Positions 51,117-60,629 of a stretch of 64,000 nucleotides of DNA are shown piece after piece (position 1 is the stretch's first letter; each line of letters starts with the position of its first letter). The translations under genes were made by a program, and so were the position numbers. This DNA comes from Streptomyces sp. XY006 (GTDB lineage Bacteria > Actinomycetota > Actinomycetes > Streptomycetales > Streptomycetaceae). The notes beneath the pieces were generated by a model. That model saw only the letters and a program-made list of their open reading frames with translations, ran no database searches and was not told where the DNA came from. The stretch lies in the NCBI RefSeq assembly GCF_002237655.1, contig NZ_NOKT01000012.1, positions 62,001 to 126,000 of the forward strand, in the 5' to 3' direction.

Positions 51117-52655
51117 ATGCTGCTGCACCGGCTGGCCCGCGTGTCCCAGGAGGTCGCCGCCACCTCGGCGCGGTCCCGGAAGACGGCTCTGCTCGCGGAG
51201 CTCTTCCGGGACGCCGAGGCGGAGGACGTGCCGATCGTCATCCCCTATCTGGCCGGGCGGCTGCCGCAGGGCCGGATCGGCGTGGGCTGGAAGGTGCTGA
51301 GCCGCCCGGTCGGCCCGGCCGCGGAGCCGAGCCTGACCGTGCGGGACGTCGACGCCCGGCTGTCGGAGCTCGCCAAGGTGTCCGGCCCGGGCTCCCAGGC
51401 GGAACGCACCCGGCTGGTCGGTGAGTTGATGGGCGCGGCCACCGCGGACGAGCAGCGGTTCCTGCTCGGGCTGCTCACCGGGGAGGTCCGGCAGGGCGCG
51501 CTGGACGCGGTCGCGGTCGAGGGCCTGGCCCAGGCCACCGGGGCGCCGAGCGCGGACGTACGGCGGGCCGTGATGCTCGCCGGTTCCCTCCAGGCCGTCG
51601 CCGAGGCCCTGCTGACGGACGGCCCGGCTTCCCTCGAACGGTTCCGCCTCACCGTCGGCCGCCCGGTGCTGCCGATGCTGGCGCACAGCGCCTCCTCGGT
51701 GGCGGAGGCGGTGGACAAGCTCGGCGCCTGCGCCGTGGAGGAGAAGCTGGACGGCATCCGCGTCCAGGTGCACCGCGACGGCGACAGGGTGCGGCTGTAC
51801 ACCCGCACCCTCGACGACATCACCGACCGGCTGCCCGAAGTGACGGCCGCGGCGCTGGAGTTGCGGGGCGAGCGGTTCATCCTGGACGGCGAGGTGATCT
51901 CCTTCGACGCGCAGGGGCGGCCCCGTTCGTTCCAGGAGACGGCCGGGCGGGTCGGCTCCCGCACGGACGTGGCGACGGCCGCCCGCGCGGTCCCGGTCGC
52001 CCCCGTCTTCTTCGACGTCCTGTCGGTGGACGGCCGCGACCTGCTCGATCTTCCGTTCACCGAGCGGCACGCCGAGCTGGCCCGGCTCGTCCCCGAGCCG
52101 ATGCGGGTGCGGCGCACGCTGGTGGCCGGGCCGGACGAGACGCGCACGGCGGAGGAGTTCCTCGCGGAGACCCTCGGGCGCGGCCACGAGGGCGTCGTCG
52201 CCAAGGCCCTCGACGCCCCCTACAGCGCGGGCCGGCGCGGCGCGTCCTGGCTGAAGGTCAAGCCCGTCCACACGCTCGACCTGGTCGTCCTGGCCGCCGA
52301 GTGGGGCCACGGCCGCCGCACCGGCAAGCTCTCCAACCTCCACCTCGCCGCCCGCACCGCCGACGGCGGCCTCGCCATGCTCGGCAAGACCTTCAAGGGC
52401 ATGACCGACGCGATGCTCACCTGGCAGACCGAACGGCTCCGGCAGCTCGCCGTCGACGACGACGGCCACGTGGTGACCGTCCGCCCGGAACTCGTCGTCG
52501 AGATCGCCTACGACGGGCTGCAGCGCTCCACCCGCTACCCGGCCGGCGTCACCCTCCGCTTCGCCCGCGTGATCCGCTACCGCGAGGACAAGCGCCCGGA
52601 GGACGCCGACACGGTCGAGACGCTGCTGGCCGCCCACCCGGAGGTCAAGCCGTGA
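51117..52655 (+). CDS. ligB: ATP-dependent DNA ligase (LigB-like)
   Basis: 512 residues from the ATG at 51117, close to the length of mycobacterial LigB. An N-terminal helical DNA-binding domain (1-180) precedes the nucleotidyltransferase domain with motif I EEKLDGIR (nucleophile K210), RLYTRTLDDITDRLPEV, ILDGEVISFD, and motif V ASWLKVKP, then an OB-fold domain. It seals nicks using ATP and adds to the essential NAD-dependent LigA. No Ku or LigD gene is in view. Its stop overlaps the Nudix gene start (GTGA), so the two are translationally coupled. Confidence 0.95.
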   Translation: MLLHRLARVSQEVAATSARSRKTALLAELFRDAEAEDVPIVIPYLAGRLPQGRIGVGWKVLSRPVGPAAEPSLTVRDVDARLSELAKVSGPGSQAERTRLVGELMGAATADEQRFLLGLLTGEVRQGALDAVAVEGLAQATGAPSADVRRAVMLAGSLQAVAEALLTDGPASLERFRLTVGRPVLPMLAHSASSVAEAVDKLGACAVEEKLDGIRVQVHRDGDRVRLYTRTLDDITDRLPEVTAAALELRGERFILDGEVISFDAQGRPRSFQETAGRVGSRTDVATAARAVPVAPVFFDVLSVDGRDLLDLPFTERHAELARLVPEPMRVRRTLVAGPDETRTAEEFLAETLGRGHEGVVAKALDAPYSAGRRGASWLKVKPVHTLDLVVLAAEWGHGRRTGKLSNLHLAARTADGGLAMLGKTFKGMTDAMLTWQTERLRQLAVDDDGHVVTVRPELVVEIAYDGLQRSTRYPAGVTLRFARVIRYREDKRPEDADTVETLLAAHPEVKP

Positions 52656-53110
52656 AGCGCAGCGCCGGTCTGCTGCTGTTCCGTCCCTCCGGCCAGGGCT
52701 TCGAGGTCCTGCTCGGCCACATGGGCGGCCCGTTCTTCGCGCGGCGCGACGCCGGGGCGTGGACCGTCCCCAAGGGCGAGTACGAGCCGGACGAGCCCGC
52801 CTGGGACGCCGCCCGCCGCGAGTTCCAGGAGGAACTGGGGCTGCCCCCGCCCGACGGGGAGGCCATCGACCTCGGCGAGGTCCGGCAGACCAACGGCAAG
52901 ATCGTGACCGTCTGGGCGATCGAGGCGGACCTCGACCCGGCGGCGATCGTGCCCGGCACGTTCCGGATGGAGTGGCCGCCGCACTCCGGCCGGCTCCAGG
53001 AGTTCCCCGAGCTGGACCGGGTGGCCTGGTTCGGGCCGGAGCGGGCCCGCGAGGTGATCGTCAAGGCGCAGGTGGCGTTTCTCGACCGCCTGGCGGAGCA
53101 CTCGCCCTGA
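52652..53110 (+). CDS. Nudix hydrolase coupled to the DNA ligase
   Basis: 152 residues from a GTG that overlaps the ligase stop by four bases. Compact Nudix fold with a perfect box, G42-x5-E48-x7-REFQEELGL (ends 64), preceded by RRDAGAWTVPKGEYEPDE; similar small enzymes of the Ap4A-hydrolase-like group share this layout. Further conserved parts are VWAIEADLDP and FRMEWPPHSGRLQEFPELDRVAWFG. Coupling to an ATP-dependent ligase suggests removal of a ligase by-product such as dinucleoside polyphosphates or an AMP adduct, but this is inference. Confidence 0.92.
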   Translation: MKRSAGLLLFRPSGQGFEVLLGHMGGPFFARRDAGAWTVPKGEYEPDEPAWDAARREFQEELGLPPPDGEAIDLGEVRQTNGKIVTVWAIEADLDPAAIVPGTFRMEWPPHSGRLQEFPELDRVAWFGPERAREVIVKAQVAFLDRLAEHSP

Positions 53111-53186
53111 GGAGACGCTCCCGCGTTGCGGTCCCCTCCGCCGCGCGGGAAGGTCGAGACACAGCCCGCTCCCAGGGAGGTCAGCC

Positions 53187-54572
53187 ATGCCCATCGCAAC
53201 GGTCAACCCGGCGAACGGCGAGACGCTCAAGACGTACGAGGCCATGGGCGAGGAGGAGATCGAGCGCCGGCTCCAGCTCGCGGAGGCCACGTTCCGCACG
53301 TACCGGACGACGACCTTCGCCGAGCGGGCCCGGCTGCTGCGCCGGGCCGCCGACCTCCTCGACGAGGACCAGCAGGACATCGCCCGGGTGATGACCACCG
53401 AGATGGGCAAGCCGATCCAGCAGGCCCGGGCCGAGGCGGCGAAGTGCGCCAAGGCGATGCGCTGGTACGCCGACCACGCCGAGGAACTGCTCGCCGACGA
53501 GGAACCCTCCGAGGCCGACGTCAAGGACTCCGGCGCCTCCCGGGTCCGGGTCCGCTACCGTCCGCTCGGCCCGGTGCTGGCGGTCATGCCGTGGAACTTC
53601 CCGCTGTGGCAGGTGGTGCGCTTCGCGGCGCCCGCTCTGATGGCGGGGAACGTCGGCCTGCTCAAGCACGCCTCGAACGTGCCGCAGACCGCCCTCTATC
53701 TGGAGGACCTCTTCCACCGGGCGGGCTTCACCGAGGGCTGCTTCCAGACCCTGCTGATCGGCTCCGCCGCGGTGGACGACATTCTGCGCGACGAGCGGGT
53801 CAAGGCGGCCACGCTCACCGGCAGCGAGCCCGCGGGCCGCGCGGTCGCCTCCACCGCCGGAGAGATGATCAAGAAGACGGTGCTGGAGCTGGGCGGCAGC
53901 GACCCGTTCGTCGTGATGCCCTCCGCCGACCTCGACCGGGCCGCGAAGGTCGCGGTGACCGCCCGGGTGCAGAACACCGGGCAGTCCTGCATCGCCGCGA
54001 AGCGCTTCATCGTGCACGCGGACGTCCACGACGCGTTCGCCGAGCGCTTCGCCGAGGGCATGCGGGCGCTGAAGGTCGGTGACCCCCTGTCCGACGAGAC
54101 CGAGGTCGGGCCGCTCTCCAGCGAGCAGGGGCTGCGCGATCTGGAGGAACTGGTCGACGACGCGGTGCGCGGCGGTGCGCGGGTGCTGTGCGGTGGTGAA
54201 CGGCCGGAGGGTCCCGGCTGGTACTACACGCCGACGATCCTCTCCGGCATCACGCGCGAGATGCGGATCCACCGCGAGGAGGCGTTCGGGCCGGTCGCCA
54301 CGCTGTACCGGGTGGCCGACCTGGACGAGGCGGTGCTGGTGGCGAACGACTCTCCCTTCGGGCTGAGTTCGAACGTGTGGACGCGCGACGAGGCGGAGGT
54401 GGACCGGTTCACCCGGGACCTGGAGGCCGGGGGCGTGTTCTTCAACGGGATGACGGCGTCCCATCCGGCGTTCCCGTTCGGCGGGGTGAAGCGGTCCGGG
54501 TACGGGCGTGAGCTGTCCGGGCACGGAATCCGCGAGTTCTGCAACATCACCACTGTTTGGCATGGTGCGTGA
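53187..54572 (+). CDS. gabD: Succinate-semialdehyde dehydrogenase-type aldehyde dehydrogenase
   Basis: 461 residues with GGGAGG 6 bases before the ATG. ALDH superfamily: catalytic Cys268 (NTGQSCIAAKRF), general base Glu234 (LELGGSDPF), and Asn137 (PWNFPLWQ). The cofactor-site stretch LLKHASNVPQTA and the shorter length fit the GabD2/YneI-like group, so NAD versus NADP preference is uncertain. It oxidises succinate semialdehyde to succinate in GABA use. It stands 76 bases after the ligase-Nudix operon and may have its own promoter. Confidence 0.9.
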   Translation: MPIATVNPANGETLKTYEAMGEEEIERRLQLAEATFRTYRTTTFAERARLLRRAADLLDEDQQDIARVMTTEMGKPIQQARAEAAKCAKAMRWYADHAEELLADEEPSEADVKDSGASRVRVRYRPLGPVLAVMPWNFPLWQVVRFAAPALMAGNVGLLKHASNVPQTALYLEDLFHRAGFTEGCFQTLLIGSAAVDDILRDERVKAATLTGSEPAGRAVASTAGEMIKKTVLELGGSDPFVVMPSADLDRAAKVAVTARVQNTGQSCIAAKRFIVHADVHDAFAERFAEGMRALKVGDPLSDETEVGPLSSEQGLRDLEELVDDAVRGGARVLCGGERPEGPGWYYTPTILSGITREMRIHREEAFGPVATLYRVADLDEAVLVANDSPFGLSSNVWTRDEAEVDRFTRDLEAGGVFFNGMTASHPAFPFGGVKRSGYGRELSGHGIREFCNITTVWHGA

Positions 54573-54584
54573 GTGTTGCGGGGC

Positions 54585-54590
54585 TACGAT
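54585..54590 (+). promoter_or_regulatory. Possible -10 element of a leaderless gene
   Basis: TACGAT ends seven bases before the GTG at 54598, which has no ribosome site. This spacing places the transcript start on or next to the start codon. No convincing -35 was seen. Confidence 0.45.
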
Positions 54591-54597
54591 CCCGTCT

Positions 54598-54834
54598 GTG
54601 AACCGCGAAGTGACTCTGCCTCTGATCGTCGACGACCGCGGGACCCTGCAGGTGGCTGCGGCGGATGTCAGCAAGCTGTTGCGGACGGTGGGGGGTCGGT
54701 GGGTCCGGCTGGTGGAGGACGGGGAGTCCGGGCTGGACGAGGACACGGTCGCGGCGCTGACCATCGAGCTGGCGAAGCTGGCCGACCGTATCGACGTGGC
54801 GTGCATCGCGCACAGCAGCGGGACCGCGACGTAG
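54598..54834 (+). CDS. Small conserved-type protein, probably leaderless
   Basis: 78 residues from a GTG. Sequence: a beta-like start (NREVTLPLIVDDRGTLQVAAADVSKLLRTVGGRWVRLVEDGE) and an alpha-helical end (DEDTVAALTIELAKLADRIDVACIAHSSG). It is predicted cytosolic; I do not recognise a family with known activity. It lies 25 bases after the aldehyde dehydrogenase stop and ends three bases from the convergent TenA-like gene. The missing ribosome site and the TACGAT seven bases upstream suggest a leaderless message. Confidence 0.7.
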   Translation: MNREVTLPLIVDDRGTLQVAAADVSKLLRTVGGRWVRLVEDGESGLDEDTVAALTIELAKLADRIDVACIAHSSGTAT

Positions 54835-54837
54835 CGG

Positions 54838-55500
54838 TCAGTGGGACATCGTCCCGCTGAGCGCCGACCAGAAGCTCGCCTCGTAGTGCTGCAGCAGCCG
54901 GCCGTACGTGCGGGCCCGCCGCTCGTCGAGGCGCCCGGTGTCCACGGCCGCCCGCACCGCCCCCTCCGCCAGCCGGTCCAGGTCGGGTGAGGGCTCCGCG
55001 AAGAAGTCGAAGAAGGCGCAGGCCTCGTCGCCGAGGCCGTAGTGCTCGCGCAGCGCGGTGGCGATGGCCGCGCAGTAGCCGCCCCACGCCGAGAAGTTGG
55101 CCGTCAGGGCCAGGACGGCGTCCGCCGGTGCGGCGTTGAGGGCCAGCCACGCCACGTACGCGGGGTACGCCTGCGCGCCGGGGAGCGGCTCGTACGACGC
55201 CTGCTCGGCACCGCAGGCCCGTGCGAAGGCGACCAGCCGCTCCCCGGCCAGCGCCTCGCCCTGCGCGAGGGTCGTGAAGAAGGCCGCCGCCTCGGGGTCG
55301 GTCGCCTCGGAGCGCACGGCCAGGTGCTCGAACGCGCAGCGGTCCGCGGGGATCACCCAGGTCTGTTCCAGGGCGAGCGCGGCGAGGGTGGCGCGGGGTG
55401 CCGTGCCGGCGGCGATCCGGGGGACCACGGGGTTGGCCTCCGGGTCGGGGGCGAGGGCCGCCGTGGTCGTGCGCAACAGGTCCCGGGCGGGGTGGGTCAT
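54838..55500 (-). CDS. TenA-like helical protein
   Basis: 220 residues with GGAGG 5 bases before the ATG. All-helical, haem-oxygenase-like fold of the TenA/PqqC group: ALEQTWVIPADRCAFEHLAVR, AFFTTLAQGEALAGERLVAFARACG, LTANFSAWGGYCAAIATALREHYGLGDEACAFFDFFAEP. The usual TenA aminopyrimidinase cysteine motif is not clear, so thiamine salvage is uncertain, and older labels as transcriptional regulator are not supported by any DNA-binding motif. It is divergent from rppA with a pair of palindromes between them, so it may share control with the pigment operon. Confidence 0.75.
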   Translation of the reverse strand: MTHPARDLLRTTTAALAPDPEANPVVPRIAAGTAPRATLAALALEQTWVIPADRCAFEHLAVRSEATDPEAAAFFTTLAQGEALAGERLVAFARACGAEQASYEPLPGAQAYPAYVAWLALNAAPADAVLALTANFSAWGGYCAAIATALREHYGLGDEACAFFDFFAEPSPDLDRLAEGAVRAAVDTGRLDERRARTYGRLLQHYEASFWSALSGTMSH

Positions 55501-55596
55501 CGCGTCCTCCGTCGTCAGGGTGTCGGGTCGAGCCTGGCACGCGGTCCCCGAGACGGAGTAGTCCGGCGCGAAGTCGGCCTGCCGAAGGGTGATCGT

Positions 55597-55625
55597 GGGT
55601 GTACCACCCTAGAGGTGAACCACCT
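55597..55625. promoter_or_regulatory. Tandem palindromic operators upstream of rppA
   Basis: GGGTG-TAC-CACCC (55597-55609) and AGGTG-AAC-CACCT (55613-55625) are two perfect 13-base inverted repeats sharing the pattern RGGTGNACCACCY, with centres 16 bases apart. They lie 51 bases before the rppA ATG and 97 bases from the TenA-like start. They read as two adjacent binding sites for the same dimeric regulator. Confidence 0.75.
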
Positions 55626-55675
55626 TCTGACCGGGGGGCGAAGGGCCTTCCGGGAGGCGAAAGCAGGCACGGTTC

Positions 55676-56737
55676 ATGGCGACTTTGTGCAGACCTTCGG
55701 TGTCCGTTCCAGAGCACGTGATCACGATGGAGGAGACGCTTGAGCTGGCGCGTGAGCGCCACGCCGACCACCCCCAACTGCCGCTGGCCCTCCGGCTGAT
55801 CGAGAACACCGGTGTGCGCACGCGGCGCATCGTGCAGCCCATCGAGGAGACCCTGAAGCATCCGGGGTTCGAGGACCGCAACAAGCTCTACGAGGCCGAG
55901 GCCAAGGCGCGGGTGCCCGCGGTCATCCAGCGGGCGCTCGACGACGCGGAGCTGCTCGCCACCGATGTGGACCTGATCATCTACGTGTCGTGCACGGGCT
56001 TCATGATGCCCTCGCTCACGGCCTGGCTGATCAACGAGATGGGCTTCGACCCGACCACCCGGCAGCTGCCGATAGCCCAGCTGGGCTGCGCGGCCGGCGG
56101 GGCGGCGATCAACCGGGCGCACGACTTCTGCACGGCCTACCCCGAGGCCAACGCGCTGATCGTGGCCTGCGAGTTCTGCTCGCTGTGCTACCAGCCCACC
56201 GACATCGGCGTCGGCTCGCTGCTGTCCAACGGTCTGTTCGGCGACGGCATCGCGGCGGCCGTGGTCCGCGGCCGGGGCGGCGAGGGCATCGCTCTGGAGC
56301 GCAACGGCTCGTACCTGATCCCCAAGACCGAAGAGTGGATCATGTACGACGTCAAGGCGACGGGTTTCCACTTCCTGCTGGACAAGCGGGTCCCGGCCAC
56401 CATGGAGCCGCTCGCGCCGGCGCTGAAGGACCTGGCAGGCGAGCACGGCTGGGACGCCTCCGACCTGGACTTCTACATAGTCCACGCGGGTGGGCCCCGC
56501 ATCCTCGACGACCTCAGCACCTTCCTGCACGTCGACCCGCACGCCTTCCGCTTCAGCCGGGCCACGCTCACCGAGTACGGCAACATCGCCAGCGCCGTCG
56601 TCCTGGACGCGCTGCGCCGGCTGTTCGACGAGGGCGGCCCCGAGCACGGGGCGCGCGGGCTGCTGGCCGGGTTCGGACCCGGTATCACCGCCGAGATGGC
56701 CCTGGGCCGCTGGCACCGCGCGGACGAGACGAAGTGA
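55676..56737 (+). CDS. rppA: Type III polyketide synthase, 1,3,6,8-tetrahydroxynaphthalene synthase
   Basis: 353 residues. It makes 1,3,6,8-tetrahydroxynaphthalene from five malonyl-CoA. Catalytic residues fall at the known positions: Cys138 (QLGCAAGG), His270 (YIVHAGGPR), Asn303 (YGNIAS); Tyr224 (WIMY), important in RppA, and Cys106 (VSCTGF) are also present. It is the first gene of a tight operon: the P450 gene starts one base after its stop, and the cupin monooxygenase follows, which is the flaviolin pathway. Two palindromes lie upstream at 55597-55625. Confidence 0.97.
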   Translation: MATLCRPSVSVPEHVITMEETLELARERHADHPQLPLALRLIENTGVRTRRIVQPIEETLKHPGFEDRNKLYEAEAKARVPAVIQRALDDAELLATDVDLIIYVSCTGFMMPSLTAWLINEMGFDPTTRQLPIAQLGCAAGGAAINRAHDFCTAYPEANALIVACEFCSLCYQPTDIGVGSLLSNGLFGDGIAAAVVRGRGGEGIALERNGSYLIPKTEEWIMYDVKATGFHFLLDKRVPATMEPLAPALKDLAGEHGWDASDLDFYIVHAGGPRILDDLSTFLHVDPHAFRFSRATLTEYGNIASAVVLDALRRLFDEGGPEHGARGLLAGFGPGITAEMALGRWHRADETK

Positions 56738-56738
56738 G

Positions 56739-57953
56739 ATGAGCGAAGAGACGATCACCCAGACGCCGCCCCCGGTCCGGGAGTGGCCCGCGCTGGACCT
56801 GTCCGGTGCGGACTTCGACCCGGTCCTGCGGGAACTGATGGACGAGGGCCCGGTCACCCGCATCAAGCTGCCCAACGGTGAGGGCTGGGCCTGGCTGGTC
56901 ACCCGCTACGACGACGTGCGGATGGTGACCAACGACCCGCGCTTCGGCCGCGAGGCCGTCATGGACCGGCAGGTCACGCGGCTGGCCCCGCACTTCATCC
57001 CGTCCCGGGGCGCGGTCGGCTTCCTCGACCCGCCGGACCACACCCGGCTGCGGCGCAGCGTCGCGGCCGCCTTCACGGCACGGGGCGTGGAGCGGGTGCG
57101 CGAGCGCTCCCGCCGGATGCTGGCGGAGCTGGTCGACGAGATGCTGCAGGACGGCCCGCCCGCCGACCTCACCGAGGCCGTGCTCGCCCCGTTCCCCATC
57201 GCGGTGATCTGCGAGCTGATGGGCGTCCCGGCCGCCGACCGGCACGACATGCACACCTGGACGCAGCTGATCCTGTCCTCCGCGCACGGCGCCGAGGTCA
57301 GCGAGAAGGCCAAGAAGGAGATGGGCGCCTACTTCGCCGACCTGATCGGCCTGCGGGAGGGCGCCACCGGCGAGGACGTGACCTCGCTGCTCGGCGCCGC
57401 GGTCGGCCGGGGCGAGGTCACCCTGGAGGAGGCGGTCGGACTCGCCGTGCTGCTGCAGATCGGCGGCGAAGCGGTCACCAACAACAGCGGCCAGATGTTC
57501 TACGTGCTGCTGACCCGCCCCGACCTCGCCGAACGGCTGCGGGCGGAACCGGAGATCCGCCCCCGGGCCATCGACGAGCTGCTGCGCTGGATCCCCCACC
57601 GCAACGCGGTCGGGCTCTCGCGGATCGCCCTGGAGGACGTGGAGATCGAGGGCGTGCGGATCCGGCAGGGCGACGCGATCTACGTGTCGTACCTGGCGGC
57701 CAACCGCGACCCGGACGTCTTCCCCGACCCGGAGACCATCGACTTCTCCCGCAGTCCGAACCCGCACGTCTCGTTCGGCTTCGGACCGCACTACTGCCCG
57801 GGCGGCATGCTGGCCCGGCTGGAGTCGGAGCTCCTGGTCGACGCGCTCCTCGACGGCGTGCCCGGTCTGCGGCTCGCCGTGCCGGCCGGGGACGTGCCCT
57901 TCAAGAAGGGCGCGCTGATCCGCGGGCCCGAGGCCCTGCCCGTCACGTGGTGA
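56739..57953 (+). CDS. cyp158A2: Cytochrome P450 CYP158A-type, flaviolin coupling
   Basis: 404 residues from the ATG at 56739, one base after the rppA stop. Haem motif FGFGPHYCPGG with Cys353, the EXXR motif in IDELLRWIPHR, and an I-helix reading LLQIGGEAVTNNS in place of the common AGxDT, a known oddity of CYP158A2. From memory it is very close to S. coelicolor CYP158A2 over its whole length (for example FGREAVMDRQVTRLAPHFIP and SRSPNPHVSFGFGPHYC). It dimerises flaviolin to red-brown biflaviolins, proposed as UV-screening pigments. It needs ferredoxin partners from elsewhere. Confidence 0.95.
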   Translation: MSEETITQTPPPVREWPALDLSGADFDPVLRELMDEGPVTRIKLPNGEGWAWLVTRYDDVRMVTNDPRFGREAVMDRQVTRLAPHFIPSRGAVGFLDPPDHTRLRRSVAAAFTARGVERVRERSRRMLAELVDEMLQDGPPADLTEAVLAPFPIAVICELMGVPAADRHDMHTWTQLILSSAHGAEVSEKAKKEMGAYFADLIGLREGATGEDVTSLLGAAVGRGEVTLEEAVGLAVLLQIGGEAVTNNSGQMFYVLLTRPDLAERLRAEPEIRPRAIDELLRWIPHRNAVGLSRIALEDVEIEGVRIRQGDAIYVSYLAANRDPDVFPDPETIDFSRSPNPHVSFGFGPHYCPGGMLARLESELLVDALLDGVPGLRLAVPAGDVPFKKGALIRGPEALPVTW

Positions 57954-57960
57954 GCCGGCG

Positions 57961-58482
57961 ATGACGGCGACGGAGGGCCTGCTCGTCCCGCCCGGTCAGG
58001 GCCGGGTCGTGCAGGCCCCCGCCCAGCACGTGACGTTCAAGGTGACCGGCACCCACTCCCGCATGGCCTCCACCTTCGAAGTGGTGGTGCCACCGGGATT
58101 CGACGTCGGAGCCCATGTGCACACCCGCAGCGAGGAGTTGTTCTACGTCCTCGAAGGCGAGCTGGACGTGCTCGCCTTCGAGCCGCGGGTGCGCACCCGC
58201 GACCACTGGCAGCGGTGGGAGTCCACCTCGGGCAGCCGGGTGGTGCGGGCGACGCCGGGAACGGTGATCGTCGTGCCCCCGGGGTGCCCGCACGCGTTCG
58301 CCAACCCGACGGACGAGCCCGCGAAGATGTTCTTCCAGGCGAGCCCGCCGCCGGACCACGAGCGCTACTTCGAGGAGCTGCTGGAGATCCTCGCCGGCGG
58401 GGGCCCGCCGGACCACGCGGCCATCGAGGAGCTGCGGGCGCGCTACGACATCGAGCAGCTGACGCCGCTGCGGCACCGTTAG
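57961..58482 (+). CDS. momA: Cupin quinone-forming monooxygenase
   Basis: 173 residues, seven bases after the P450 stop. Single cupin domain with metal ligands in GAHVHTRSEELFYVLEGELDV (H52, H54, E58 or E59) and GCPHAFANPT (H111). In S. coelicolor the cupin gene at this place (MomA) oxidises 1,3,6,8-tetrahydroxynaphthalene to flaviolin, which the P450 then couples, so gene order and domain agree. It is the last gene of the rppA operon and converges on an acyl-CoA dehydrogenase gene six bases away with no terminator visible between them. Confidence 0.93.
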   Translation: MTATEGLLVPPGQGRVVQAPAQHVTFKVTGTHSRMASTFEVVVPPGFDVGAHVHTRSEELFYVLEGELDVLAFEPRVRTRDHWQRWESTSGSRVVRATPGTVIVVPPGCPHAFANPTDEPAKMFFQASPPPDHERYFEELLEILAGGGPPDHAAIEELRARYDIEQLTPLRHR

Positions 58483-58488
58483 CGGGCG

Positions 58489-59715
<1,227 letters not shown>

Positions 59716-59744
59716 GTCGGTCCCCTCCAGCGGCACACGTGCAT

Positions 59745-59810
59745 GTTACTTGCGGTAACACCAGTCTGTTACCGGTGGGTAGTCCGCGTCAACTCCTACC
59801 GACCGGTCGG
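59745..59810. promoter_or_regulatory. Cluster of three palindromes between dehydrogenase and TetR genes
   Basis: GTTAC-TTGCG-GTAAC (59745-59759), TACC-GGTG-GGTA (59770-59781, within GTTACCGGTGGGTAG) and CCGACCGGTCGG (59799-59810). The first two share GTTAC half-sites and lie near the dehydrogenase start; the third is a perfect 12-base palindrome of the kind used by TetR proteins. Confidence 0.6.
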
Positions 59811-59888
59811 CACCCTTTCGGTGTCCGGGGCGTGCTTCAGTGTTAGTTTGCGCAGGCGTCATCGAAACAGCACGGGTGGGGAGAGCAC

Positions 59889-60533
59889 ATGGACACCACG
59901 CAGCGGACCGACCAGCAACGGTCCGCCGACCGCCGACGGCGTGAACTGCTGGAGGCCGCCGACCGGGTGGTGCTGCGCGACGGCCCGCAGGCCTCGATGA
60001 ACGCGATCGCAGCGGAGGCCGGCATCACCAAGCCGATCCTCTACCGGCACTTCGGCGACAAGGGCGGACTTTACGCGGCCCTTGCCAAGCGGCACACGGA
60101 CGCGCTGCTGGACTCGCTGCGGGCGGCGCTCGACGCGCCGGCGGACCGGCGCGAGCGGGTCGAGGCGACGCTGGACACCTACCTCGCGGCGATCGAGGCG
60201 CGGCCCCAGGTGTACCGGTTCCTGATGCACCCGGCGGAGGGGAGCCAGCCGGGCGACCAGGGTTTCGACGTCGGCAAGCACAGTGCGCCGCTGCTGCGGC
60301 GGATGGGCGAGGAGCTGGCGCAGGTCATTGAGGAGCGGCTGGATCTGGGGCCGGGCGGACAGCAACTCGCTCGCGTCTGGGGACACGGGATCGTCGGCAT
60401 GATGCACGCGGCCGGGGACTGGTGGCTGGGCGAACGGCCGTGTTCCCGTGCGGAGTTGGTGCGGAGTCTGGCCGACCTCTTGTGGGGTCGCCTTGCCGCT
60501 GCGGGAGACAAGATCGGCGGTCCGGGGTTCTGA
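59889..60533 (+). CDS. TetR-family transcriptional regulator
   Basis: 214 residues with GGGGAGAG a few bases before the ATG. The helix-turn-helix spans about 18-65 (RRELLEAADRVVLRDGPQASMNAIAAEAGITKPILYRHFGDKGGLYAALA). The rest is the helical ligand-binding and dimer domain, with RVWGHGIVGMMHAAGDWWLGERP typical of TetR regulators of fatty-acid genes in Streptomyces. It is divergent from an acyl-CoA dehydrogenase gene and is expected to repress it until an acyl-CoA-like ligand binds. It converges on the deformylase gene. Confidence 0.92.
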   Translation: MDTTQRTDQQRSADRRRRELLEAADRVVLRDGPQASMNAIAAEAGITKPILYRHFGDKGGLYAALAKRHTDALLDSLRAALDAPADRRERVEATLDTYLAAIEARPQVYRFLMHPAEGSQPGDQGFDVGKHSAPLLRRMGEELAQVIEERLDLGPGGQQLARVWGHGIVGMMHAAGDWWLGERPCSRAELVRSLADLLWGRLAAAGDKIGGPGF

Positions 60534-60629
60534 CCGCCGGATCTCGGATGCGGGCCGGTGGGGGCTGGTCGCGCCCACGCGGCGGAGCCGCATATCGGAT
60601 ACGGCCCCGCGCCCCCGAGGCAACGGCCC

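Noticed and set aside
54838..55500. TenA-like gene as a transcriptional regulator
   Set aside because: The protein is all-helical of the TenA/haem-oxygenase-like type and has no DNA-binding motif; the regulator label is historical.
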